The translations under genes and the position numbers were made by a program. The notes under the pieces are model-generated. The model ran no database searches and was not told where the DNA came from. It worked only from the letters and a program-made list of their open reading frames with translations. A stretch of DNA of 64,000 nucleotides from Deltaproteobacteria bacterium (GTDB lineage: Bacteria; Myxococcota_A; UBA9160; UBA4427), in NCBI GenBank assembly GCA_029261855.1, contig JAJDAN010000021.1:62001-126000 (forward strand), written 5' to 3'. Shown here in pieces: positions 16,212 to 23,699 of the stretch. Every line of letters starts with the position of its first letter. Positions within the stretch are counted from its first letter, which is position 1.

Positions 16212-17177
16212 ATGTGCCCCGCCGGAGCCGTCTCGCCCGCCACCGAGCCCCAGGAGCCCGGCCGGCTTCTGCGCCGCGCGCTCGAGAGCGGACGTGTGCA
16301 CTCCTCGTTCCTGCTGGCTGGCGGCGGCGACGTCCCCCGCCGGGCCGCGCTCGACTTCGTTCGAGGTGTCGCCTGTCGCGGCGGCGAGGCCGGCGGCGCG
16401 CGCCCCTGCAACCAATGCCGGGACTGCATGCTTTCCGGTGCCGAGCCGGAAGCGGGCCAGGAAATCGTCATCGACGGCACGGGCAAGGCAGGCCCCTTGT
16501 ACCGACACATCGGCGACCATCCGGACCTCTACTGGGTCGACCGCGGTGGCGAAGGGACGCGGGTGCGAATCAGCCAGGTGCGCGCGCTCCAGCAGGCCCT
16601 GCGGCTCGCGGCCAACGAGGGTGGCTGGCGGGCGGCGGTGATCGCCGACGCCGAGTGGCTCAACGTCGAGGCCCAGAACGCCCTGCTGCATCTGCTCGAA
16701 GAGCCACCCGATCGCACTTGCCTGGTGCTGGTGACCAGCAGCCCCGCGGGCCTGCTCGCGACCATCCGGTCCCGCTGCCAGAAGGTCTTGTTCCCGCGCG
16801 CAGGTCGCCCTCCCCTGCGCGGCCACGAGGACGGGTCCGGGGACGAGGGAGTCGACGAGGAGACCGCGAACCTGGCAGAACGGTTCGACCAGCTCGGCAA
16901 GTACGACACCGCCACCCTGCTCGACTGGGCCGAGGAATACCGAGGGGCTCGTGCCGTCGCGGCCGCGCGTGTCCAGACCCTGCTCGCGGTGGGCTCCGAA
17001 TGGCTGCGCGAGCGCGTCGCCCTGACGGTAGAAGCCGGAGACGCAGCCGTACGCGCAGAGCTCGACGCCTTCCAGGCCCTGGCGCGGTGCCGGAAGGACC
17101 TGTCGCAAAGAAATGCGAATCCGCAAATGGTCGCCGAGCGCGCCCTGTTCGCTGTAAGGTCCGCGGTCACCCGCTGA
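16212..17177 (+). CDS. holB: DNA polymerase III delta-prime subunit
   Basis: A clamp-loader subunit of 321 residues. It has the AAA+ layout of delta-prime: a degenerate P-loop region (LLAGGGDVPRRAALDF), a zinc-binding insert (CRGG...CNQCRDC, about 56-78), RVRISQVRALQQAL, NVEAQNALLHLLEEPPDRT and the sensor/arginine-finger motif TIRSRCQKVLF. The C-terminal collar domain is shorter than in E. coli. The order holB-metG-tatD is conserved in many bacteria and supports the name. The first ATG is used; no clear Shine-Dalgarno sequence precedes it, and GCAGCCC/GGGCTGC can form a hairpin at 16177-16198 in the leader. MetG begins 26 bases after the stop. Confidence 0.88.
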   Translation: MCPAGAVSPATEPQEPGRLLRRALESGRVHSSFLLAGGGDVPRRAALDFVRGVACRGGEAGGARPCNQCRDCMLSGAEPEAGQEIVIDGTGKAGPLYRHIGDHPDLYWVDRGGEGTRVRISQVRALQQALRLAANEGGWRAAVIADAEWLNVEAQNALLHLLEEPPDRTCLVLVTSSPAGLLATIRSRCQKVLFPRAGRPPLRGHEDGSGDEGVDEETANLAERFDQLGKYDTATLLDWAEEYRGARAVAAARVQTLLAVGSEWLRERVALTVEAGDAAVRAELDAFQALARCRKDLSQRNANPQMVAERALFAVRSAVTR

Positions 17178-17203
17178 ACGAAGAGCCTCGAGTACCCCAG
17201 ACC

Positions 17204-18778
17204 ATGTCCCGCGCCTATTACGTCACGACACCCATCTACTACGTCAACGCCGAAGCCCACATGGGCCACACGTACACGACCGTGCTGGCGGACTCCTTGG
17301 CGCGCTATCACCGGCTGCGCGGCGACCGCACCTTCTTCCTGACCGGCAGCGACGAGCACGGGGAGAAGATCCTCGAGGTCGCACGCGAACGCGGCGAGGA
17401 CCCGGCCGTCACGTCGGAGTACTTCTCGATCCGCTTCCGCGAAACCTGGAAGGAGCTCGGCATCGGCTTCGACCGTTTCATCCGCACCACCGACGCCGAC
17501 CACGTTGCGGTCGTGCAGTCGATCCTGCAGAAGGTCTGGGACGACGGGCACATCGAGTTCCGGGAATACGAAGGCGACTACTGCGTCGGCTGCGAACGCT
17601 TCCTCACCGAGCGCGACCTGGTGGACGGGTTGTGCCGGGACCACGAACGCGCGCCCGAACGTCGGTCCGAAGGCAACTACTTCTTCAAGATGAGCGAGCA
17701 CTTCGACTGGCTCGCGGGCTACATCGAGGATCACCCGGACTTCATCCGACCCGAGCGCTATCGCAACGAAGTGCTGTCCATGGTGAAGGAGGACAGCGGA
17801 CTCGGTGACCTGTGCATCTCGCGGCCGAAGACGCGGCTCGACTGGGGCATCGAGCTGCCCTTCGACGACGGCTACGTCTGCTACGTCTGGTTCGACGCGC
17901 TGATCAACTACCTCACGGCCATCGGCTACCCGGACGGCGAGGACTTCGAACTGCTCTGGGGCGCCAGCGAGCACCTCATCGCGAAGGACATATTGAAGCC
18001 CCACGCGGTGTTCTGGCCGACGATGCTGCGCGCCATCGGACTGGAACCCGCCCGCCACCTCAACGTGCACGGCTACTGGAACCTCGACGACCGCAAGGTA
18101 TCGAAGAGCCTCGGCAACATGATCTCGCCGCTGATCATGCGCGACAAGTACGGCTTCGAGGCGTTCCGCTACTTCCTCCTGCGCTCGATGAGCTTCGGGA
18201 TCGATGCGAACTTCAGCGAGGACGCGCTGATCACGCGGATCAACGCCGATCTCGCCAACAATCTCGGCAACCTGGTCAGCCGCACGCTCAACATGACCGG
18301 GCGCTTCGCCGACGGACGCGTCCCTGCACCGGACGCCACAGGCGGCGACGACGCCCTCGAGCAGGCGGTGCAGGACGCCTGCGCCGAAGCCGTGGCGTCG
18401 GTCGACCAGTACGTCGAGTCCATGGAGGTCCACCGCGCGCTCGAAGCGCTGTTCAGGGCCGTCGACGCCACGAACCAGTACCTCGAGAAGCGCGAGCCCT
18501 GGAAGGCCGCGAAGGACCCTGCTCGCGCCGCCAGCGTGCCGACGACGCTCTACACCTGCTGTGAGGCGCTGCGCATCATCGCCCTGCTGTTGTCACCCTT
18601 CCTGCCGGAGACGGCGGCGGAGATCCTGGCACGGGTCGGACTCGCGGGCGCCCTCGACAGCGCGCGCCTGCCCGAGGACGCCGTCTGGGGCCGCATCCCG
18701 GTCGGCGGCGAGACCACGAAGGGGAAGCCGCTCTTCCCGCGCATCGATCCCCTCGAACCGAGCCAGCAGTCCCAGTAG
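17204..18778 (+). CDS. metG: Methionyl-tRNA synthetase
   Basis: Charges tRNA-Met with methionine. The 524-residue enzyme has the class I signature HIGH as HMGH (residues 19-22) and KMSKS as KVSKS near residue 297. The connective domain has the knuckle CVGCERF and LCRDH (about 127-147), and GYVCYVWFDALINYLTAIG forms part of the Met-binding region. The alpha-helical anticodon domain fills about 360-510. It stops there, so the optional C-terminal tRNA-binding domain found in many MetG proteins is absent. The ATG at 17204 starts MSRAYYVTTPIYYVN, the usual N-terminus; an upstream open extension overlaps holB. TatD starts directly after the stop codon. Confidence 0.96.
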   Translation: MSRAYYVTTPIYYVNAEAHMGHTYTTVLADSLARYHRLRGDRTFFLTGSDEHGEKILEVARERGEDPAVTSEYFSIRFRETWKELGIGFDRFIRTTDADHVAVVQSILQKVWDDGHIEFREYEGDYCVGCERFLTERDLVDGLCRDHERAPERRSEGNYFFKMSEHFDWLAGYIEDHPDFIRPERYRNEVLSMVKEDSGLGDLCISRPKTRLDWGIELPFDDGYVCYVWFDALINYLTAIGYPDGEDFELLWGASEHLIAKDILKPHAVFWPTMLRAIGLEPARHLNVHGYWNLDDRKVSKSLGNMISPLIMRDKYGFEAFRYFLLRSMSFGIDANFSEDALITRINADLANNLGNLVSRTLNMTGRFADGRVPAPDATGGDDALEQAVQDACAEAVASVDQYVESMEVHRALEALFRAVDATNQYLEKREPWKAAKDPARAASVPTTLYTCCEALRIIALLLSPFLPETAAEILARVGLAGALDSARLPEDAVWGRIPVGGETTKGKPLFPRIDPLEPSQQSQ

Positions 18779-19582
18779 ATGTGGCTCGACAGTCACTGTC
18801 ACGTCTCCGCCGAGGGCTTCGACGACGATCGCGACGAGGTGATGGCCCGCGCCCGGGAAGCCGGCGTCGAGACGATGATCGCGATCGGCTCGGGCTACGG
18901 GGTCGAGGGCTCGCGCGCGGCGGTCGAGCTGGCGCGGGAACGCGACGACGTGTTCGCGACCGCCGGCGTCCACCCCCACGACGCCGACCAGCTCGACGAT
19001 GCCGGGCGCGCCCAGCTTCGCGCCTGGTTGGCGGAGCCCCGGGTCGTTGCCGTCGGGGAGTGCGGCCTCGACTATCACTACATGAACTCGCCGCGCGACA
19101 GCCAGCGCCAGGTGTTCGCCGAGCAGGTCGCCCTCGCACGCGAGCTCGATCTGCCCGTGTCGATCCATGTGCGCGGTGACGGCCCCGAGGCCTACGACGA
19201 ATTGTTGGAAATCTGGATCGCCGAGGGCGCAGGCGAGGTCAGCGGCGTGCTGCACTGCTATACGGGCACGCGCGACTTCGCGCACCGCGCCCTCGATCAT
19301 GGTTTCGACGTGTCGTTCTCGGGCATCGTCACCTTCAAGACCGCCGCTGACCTGCGCGAAGTCGCACGGTCCCTGCCCCTCGACCGGCTGCTGGTCGAGA
19401 CGGATGCGCCGTTCCTGGCTCCCCAGGGTCATCGCGGACGCCGCAACGAGCCGGCCTGGGTCACGGTCGTCGGGGAAACCCTGGCGACCCTGCACGGCGT
19501 CCGCGCGGAAGAAATCGCCGCGCGGACCACCGCCAATGCCCGTCGCTTCTACCGCCTGCCGTCCGTGGAGGGCGGCGCGTGA
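18779..19582 (+). CDS. tatD: TatD family metal-dependent hydrolase
   Basis: A TIM-barrel metallohydrolase of 267 residues; TatD proteins act as DNases or D-aminoacyl hydrolases. Metal ligands are seen in DSHCHV (residues 4-9), GECGLDYHY (Glu near 98), SIHVRGD (His near 130), VLHCYTG (His near 155) and VETDAPFLAP (Asp near 205). The ATG follows the metG stop with no gap, and the stop overlaps the GTG of the next gene (GTGA). It is part of the conserved holB-metG-tatD cluster, so no special function is implied. Confidence 0.93.
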   Translation: MWLDSHCHVSAEGFDDDRDEVMARAREAGVETMIAIGSGYGVEGSRAAVELARERDDVFATAGVHPHDADQLDDAGRAQLRAWLAEPRVVAVGECGLDYHYMNSPRDSQRQVFAEQVALARELDLPVSIHVRGDGPEAYDELLEIWIAEGAGEVSGVLHCYTGTRDFAHRALDHGFDVSFSGIVTFKTAADLREVARSLPLDRLLVETDAPFLAPQGHRGRRNEPAWVTVVGETLATLHGVRAEEIAARTTANARRFYRLPSVEGGA

Positions 19583-20397
19583 GCGACGACGAGACCGCAG
19601 GGGTCCTGGCGCTGGCCCGACGCATTGCTCTCGCAGCCGGCGCCATCCAGCGCGAGCGCTTCGAGACGGGCGTCTCCGTCGCCACCAAGAGCTCGGCGAT
19701 CGACCTGGTCACCGAGGTCGACCACGCCTGCGAGAAGGCGATCGTCGAGTCCATCCAGGGCGAGCGCCCCGACGACGCGATCCTCGCGGAAGAAGGCCAC
19801 GGCGAAGATACGGACGGCCGCGAGTGGCGCTGGGTGATCGACCCCCTCGACGGCACGACCAACTACGCCCATGGCTATCCGCGCTTCTGCGTGTCGATCG
19901 GCGTCGAACGCAACCGCGTCCGGGAAGTCGGCGTCGTCTACGACCCGCTGCTCGACGAGCTCTACCACGCGGTACGTGGCGGCGGCGCCTGGCTGGGTGA
20001 GCGTTCGTTGTCCGTGTCCACCTGCAGCGAACTCGGCTCGGCCCTGGTGGCCACGGGCTTCGCCTACGACGTGCATCGCAACAGCCGCGAGAGCGCCGCC
20101 TGTTTCGCGAGCATGCTCGAGGCCGCACGCGGAATCCGACGCGACGGCAGCGCTGCGCTCGACCTCTGCTACGTGGCCGCCGGACGCTTCGACGCCTATT
20201 GGGAGCTCAAGCTGCACCCCTGGGACGTGTGCGCCGGAAACCTCATCGTCGAAGAGGCGGGCGGACGCGTCACCGCCGCCGACGGCGGCCCGGCACCGGC
20301 GAACGGCAGCTCGGTCCTGGCCAGCAACGGGCGCATCCACGACCAGGTCCTCGAACGGCTTCAGTCCGCGGGCGGAGACGCCGGCGCAAGCTCGTAG
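19579..20397 (+). CDS. Inositol monophosphatase family protein
   Basis: A magnesium-dependent sugar phosphatase of 272 residues, SuhB/IMPase type. Metal-site motifs: AEEGHGED (Glu near 70), WVIDPLDGTTNYAHGYP (DPLDGT near 92-97) and KLHPWDVCAGNLIVEEAGG (Asp near 215). It may act on inositol phosphate or on a related sugar or nucleotide phosphate; the exact substrate cannot be read from sequence. The GTG start overlaps the tatD stop by four bases. Its last 37 bases overlap the convergent membrane glycosyltransferase gene, an unusually deep coding overlap. Confidence 0.9.
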   Translation: MSDDETAGVLALARRIALAAGAIQRERFETGVSVATKSSAIDLVTEVDHACEKAIVESIQGERPDDAILAEEGHGEDTDGREWRWVIDPLDGTTNYAHGYPRFCVSIGVERNRVREVGVVYDPLLDELYHAVRGGGAWLGERSLSVSTCSELGSALVATGFAYDVHRNSRESAACFASMLEAARGIRRDGSAALDLCYVAAGRFDAYWELKLHPWDVCAGNLIVEEAGGRVTAADGGPAPANGSSVLASNGRIHDQVLERLQSAGGDAGASS

Positions 20398-22019
20398 ACG
20401 AAGGCGGTCCGCCCCGCGGCATCCACCCGATAGAGCTCGACGAGGGTGGCCCGGTGCGCTTCGACCACCGGCCACCTGGGCAGCTCTGCGTCGTCGACGA
20501 TCAGGTAGCGCGCGCCGGCGCGCGAGAGAGCGTCGAAGCCGTCGCGCGTGCGATCCAGATGGACGAATCCCTCGCCCGCATACCAGGCGACGCGATGCTT
20601 GTCGGCCGCGACGGCGCCTGTCAGGTCGGCCCGCGACGCCAGCCATTCGGCGGCGCGCCGAGACGCAAGCTGCTCCTCTCGATGCGGAGCCCAGGTCTTG
20701 GGCAAGGTCACGAGGGCGACCAGCGCCATCGCCACCCATGCCGCGGTGCCAGAGGCGCGCAGGTCCGCGCGAGGTCGCACCACGCGCAGCAGGCCACGTC
20801 CGAGGATCGGAAGGCCGAGCCCCGCGTAGCCGAGCAGCGGCAGTAGCGGCGCCATCACGTGCCGCCGGTCCAGATAACCGACGCCGAGCGTCAGGCCGTA
20901 GAGCAGCGCACCGTACAGACCCAGAACGAGCAGGACGAAGCGACCGCGGTCGCCGGGGGACCCACGCACACTCATGACGCCGAGAAACACCAGCAGCACC
21001 ATCAACGGATGCATCGCGCTCACGGAGATGCGCGTCAGCTCGATCGCCGCCGAAACCTGACGCGGCTCGAAATCGATCCGCGCAGGCAACAGCCCCGCAC
21101 GCCGCGCGCCCGGAGCCTCGAGTGTCGGCGGCCGGAAGCGTTCGCGATCGGGCCCGCTGGGTCTGTCCACCGGCGGCGCAGCGGAGGGCTGGTCAGAGGG
21201 GTCCGCGGTCGGGTCGGAGAAGGGCTGGGAAGAAGGAGACGTGAAGTCCGAAACCGACTTCTTCTGGGTCAGCATCCATCGGCCCGTCAGCTCATGCAGA
21301 TGGAGCACGTAGGGACCCGCAACGAGGGCGGCCCCGAAGGTCAGAGCCGCGGTGACGCGCATGAAGGTCGCGACCCCGAAGCGCCCCTGGAAGAGCAGCA
21401 AAGCCGCAAAGCATACGGCGACCGCGGCGACGCCCAGCCCTTCCGGGCGCACGAGATAGGCGCCGCCAGCCAGGACTCCCGCCGCCGCAGCCCAGCCAGG
21501 CGCCGCGTCCTCGACGGCTCGCCAGGACACCGCCAGAGCCGACAGGAACAGCGCGAAGTACAGACCCTCGCTCTGAACGTCGGCGGATTGCATCGCGGCG
21601 TAGGGCAGCAACGCGAACAGCAGTCCACCCAGGAATGCCGTCCGGCGGTCGAAAGCACGGACCAGAAAGGCGTGCAGCGCGATCACCGCCAGCGACCCGA
21701 AGACCACCGAGACCACGACCCCGGCGAGCGCGAAGTCTCCCACCCAGGGTGCGAGCCAGGAGATCAGCAACGGATACAACGGGTGATACGAGTGGCCAAA
21801 CGCCATGGCCGTGTGGCCCTCGTGAAACCACGCCGCCACGCGCAGGAACGACGGGCCATCGTTGAAGATGCCCTGCGTCTGCCAGGCGGCGCCGAACCGC
21901 ACGATCGCAGCCGCACCGAACAGCAAGGTCGGCGCCATCCAGGGACGCGCGACCGCTTCGACGTCCGTCTCTCTCACGAGCCTGCCCGCCTCGTCGCCCA
22001 CGCGGCGCGAAACGTACAC
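20361..22019 (-). CDS. GT39/ArnT-like polytopic membrane glycosyltransferase
   Basis: A 552-residue integral membrane protein of the GT-C superfamily, which moves sugars from polyprenyl carriers. The first periplasmic loop holds NDGPSFLRVAAWFHEG and HSYHPLYPLL, the region where the catalytic acidic residue of this fold lies. About ten transmembrane helices follow. Between the two halves is a long hydrophilic loop (about 250-305) rich in Ser, Pro and Asp. The C-terminus (about 455-550) is a small soluble domain with WYAGEGFVHLDRTRDGFDAL, common in this group. GTG start; 298 bases separate it from the divergent rsgA. The acceptor and sugar are unknown. Confidence 0.78.
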   Translation of the reverse strand: MYVSRRVGDEAGRLVRETDVEAVARPWMAPTLLFGAAAIVRFGAAWQTQGIFNDGPSFLRVAAWFHEGHTAMAFGHSYHPLYPLLISWLAPWVGDFALAGVVVSVVFGSLAVIALHAFLVRAFDRRTAFLGGLLFALLPYAAMQSADVQSEGLYFALFLSALAVSWRAVEDAAPGWAAAAGVLAGGAYLVRPEGLGVAAVAVCFAALLLFQGRFGVATFMRVTAALTFGAALVAGPYVLHLHELTGRWMLTQKKSVSDFTSPSSQPFSDPTADPSDQPSAAPPVDRPSGPDRERFRPPTLEAPGARRAGLLPARIDFEPRQVSAAIELTRISVSAMHPLMVLLVFLGVMSVRGSPGDRGRFVLLVLGLYGALLYGLTLGVGYLDRRHVMAPLLPLLGYAGLGLPILGRGLLRVVRPRADLRASGTAAWVAMALVALVTLPKTWAPHREEQLASRRAAEWLASRADLTGAVAADKHRVAWYAGEGFVHLDRTRDGFDALSRAGARYLIVDDAELPRWPVVEAHRATLVELYRVDAAGRTAFVYELAPASPPAD

Positions 22020-22038
22020 CAGTTCGATGTGGCTTCGT

Positions 22039-22066
22039 TTGCGGCCGGTCCCTCATGCCCTACCCT
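22039..22066 (+). promoter_or_regulatory. Possible promoter for the rsgA leader
   Basis: TTGCGG (22039-22044), a 16-base spacer and TACCCT (22061-22066) lie about 45 bases before the small leader reading frame. The -10 match is poor, so this is only a candidate for the rightward transcript. Confidence 0.25.
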
Positions 22067-22110
22067 GCCGCGGCTCGCACCTGAAATTCCGAACCCCAGG
22101 AGGACGAATC

Positions 22111-22170
22111 ATGGCCCTTGTTCAAGCCCACTCGACGGCCCGATCCCTCGCCGGGGGCGCTTCGATCTGA
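22111..22170 (+). CDS. Candidate 19-residue leader peptide upstream of rsgA
   Basis: A short open frame from ATG (22111) to TGA (22168-22170) encodes 19 residues (MALVQAH..., ending GGASI). It has the best ribosome-binding site in the region, AGGAGG (22098-22103), seven bases before the ATG. The codons are followed at once by a stable hairpin (22176-22196) and a perfect palindrome (22220-22243), then the rsgA start with its own AGGAG. A short translated peptide followed by hairpins is the layout of a transcriptional or translational attenuator. The peptide has no run of one amino acid that would name a sensed substrate. It could also be the relic of a decayed gene. Confidence 0.35.
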   Translation: MALVQAHSTARSLAGGASI

Positions 22171-22175
22171 AGCTG

Positions 22176-22196
22176 CGGCGGCTCCAGCAGCCGCCG
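22176..22196 (+). promoter_or_regulatory. GC-rich stem-loop directly after the leader peptide stop
   Basis: CGGCGGCT (22176-22183) pairs perfectly with AGCCGCCG (22189-22196) around a five-base loop. It begins five bases after the TGA of the small leader frame. No U-tract follows, so it is not an intrinsic terminator by itself. Confidence 0.5.
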
Positions 22197-22219
22197 TCCA
22201 CGAGCATCCAGCGCAAGGC

Positions 22220-22243
22220 CAGCAGATGAGATCTCATCTGCTG
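22220..22243. promoter_or_regulatory. 24-bp perfect palindrome in the rsgA leader
   Basis: Bases 22220-22231 are exactly complementary to 22232-22243, with GAGATCTC at the centre. The outer arm CATCTGCT recurs as a direct repeat at 22248-22255. A perfect 24-bp palindrome can be an operator for a dimeric regulator or an mRNA hairpin; the sequence does not tell which. It lies 74 bases before rsgA and about 200 bases before the divergent glycosyltransferase start. Confidence 0.6.
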
Positions 22244-22317
22244 AGACCATCTGCTTCACGACGCGGCCCTCCGGCGGCCCGAAGAGCACACGCTCATCGG
22301 TTCGCAGGAGAACGCAC

Positions 22318-23520
22318 TTGGCGTCCGACAAACGACGAAAGAAGGTCCGCGACCGTATCGCGGGTCTGCAGCAGGACGAACGAAGAAGGCTCTACAAGTA
22401 CGCCGCGCGCTTGCGACGCGCCGCAGCCGAAGCGCCGGACAAGACCAAGCATCGCCCCGACTGCGCGACGTGGGACGATGAAGACGGCCTTCCGCCGGCG
22501 GTCGAAAAGCGCCGCCGGAGACACAAAGGCTCGCTCCGCCAGTGGGCCGAGGCCCTGGTCGAGGACGGGGACCTCGGTGAGCGGGAAACGCTCACGGGCC
22601 CGGAGCCCGACGCCGAAGGCATGGTGCTCTTCGCGACTGCAGCACGCTGCCGCGTGCTCGTTGCGGGCGGGGACGAGGACGAGACCCTGGATTGCGGCGT
22701 CTCGCCGGATCTCGCCGACGCCCAGCGCAGCGAGCTGGCAGTCGGCGACCGCGTTCAGCTGGTGACGACCCGCGACGATCCGACGGTCGTGGGGTTGCTT
22801 CCGCGCACGAGCGTGCTGTCCCGCCCGGATTCGGGCCCTGGCGGCCGCCATGTGCAGCGAGTCATCGCTGCCAACGTGGATTGCGCGGTGGTCGTGGTCG
22901 CTGCGCGACAACCCGCCCTCCGGCCCCGCCTGATCGACCGCTACCTCGTGGCCGTGGAACATGGCGGTGCGGAAGCGATCCTCGTCGTGACCAAGATCGA
23001 CCTGCTCGAGCCGGTGGAACGACGGCAACTCGACGACTTGCTCGCGCCCTATCGCGCGCTCGGCACCCCGGTGATCTGCTGCTCGAGCAACGAGGGAATC
23101 GGCCTCGATGTTCTGCGCGCTGCGCTGCACGATCATCTGGTCGTGCTCGTGGGACAGAGCGGCGTCGGCAAGTCGTCCCTGCTGAACGCACTCGAGCCGA
23201 GACTCTCAATCGCCACGGCCGAGACGGGTGCGAGCCAGAAGGGGCGACACACGACGACGGCCTCGACGTTGCACCGCCTGGACGAGGCGACACGAGTCAT
23301 CGACACGCCGGGCGTTCGCGAATTCGGCTTGTGGGAGCTGTCTGTCGACGAGCTCCGCGGCTACTTCCACGAGTTCGACCGCTTCGCCGGTCGTTGCAAA
23401 TACAGCGATTGCTCTCATCTGCACGAGCCGCAGTGCGCGGTGCGCGAAGCCGTCGCCCGCGGAGACATTTCCACCGCGCGCTACGACAGTTATGGACGAC
23501 TCCTCGAGAGCCTCCGCTGA
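22318..23520 (+). CDS. rsgA: Ribosome small-subunit GTPase RsgA with long basic N-terminal extension
   Basis: A circularly permuted GTPase that checks late 30S ribosome assembly. Motifs occur in the permuted order G4 (VVTKIDLL), G5 (CSSNEGIG), G1 (GQSGVGKSSL), G2 (KGRHTTT), G3 (DTPGVREFG). A C-terminal zinc motif follows, CKYSDCSHLHEPQC. The OB-fold region lies around 105-165. Ahead of it are about 100 residues rich in Arg, Lys and Glu, making the protein (400 residues) longer than the usual 300-350. The start is a TTG with AGGAG eight bases upstream, a weak start codon under a strong ribosome site. It sits behind a structured leader. Confidence 0.93.
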   Translation: MASDKRRKKVRDRIAGLQQDERRRLYKYAARLRRAAAEAPDKTKHRPDCATWDDEDGLPPAVEKRRRRHKGSLRQWAEALVEDGDLGERETLTGPEPDAEGMVLFATAARCRVLVAGGDEDETLDCGVSPDLADAQRSELAVGDRVQLVTTRDDPTVVGLLPRTSVLSRPDSGPGGRHVQRVIAANVDCAVVVVAARQPALRPRLIDRYLVAVEHGGAEAILVVTKIDLLEPVERRQLDDLLAPYRALGTPVICCSSNEGIGLDVLRAALHDHLVVLVGQSGVGKSSLLNALEPRLSIATAETGASQKGRHTTTASTLHRLDEATRVIDTPGVREFGLWELSVDELRGYFHEFDRFAGRCKYSDCSHLHEPQCAVREAVARGDISTARYDSYGRLLESLR

Positions 23521-23699
23521 GACCATCAAGGCGAATCCGAATTCAGTTTTTTCGGCACGGCGAATATTTTAAAAGTTGAGATTTATCAAATACTTAGTAG
23601 CCATTTGACTCATGAGGTCGTCTCGGTCGATCAATACACGACCACATCTGTCGCGCGACTCGTTTAGGATCGGGGCATCGTGCGTTGGAGGTTGTTGCG
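23521..23699. promoter_or_regulatory. AT-rich intergenic region, probable promoter of the HTH-PAS regulator
   Basis: This gap between rsgA and the next rightward gene holds an AT-rich island (about 23540-23610: T6 run, AATATTTTAAAAG, ATTTATCAAATAC) that stands out in an otherwise GC-rich window. TTGAGA (23576-23581) and TTGACT (23605-23610) are -35-like, and TAGGAT (23665-23670) is -10-like. None of these pair with ideal spacing. The rsgA transcript may also end at the T6 run. No gene is visible. Confidence 0.4.

Noticed and set aside
22122-22331. 69-codon minus-strand frame across the rsgA leader
   Set aside because: It runs antisense through the palindrome and the small leader frame, has a poor ribosome site and shows no domain.
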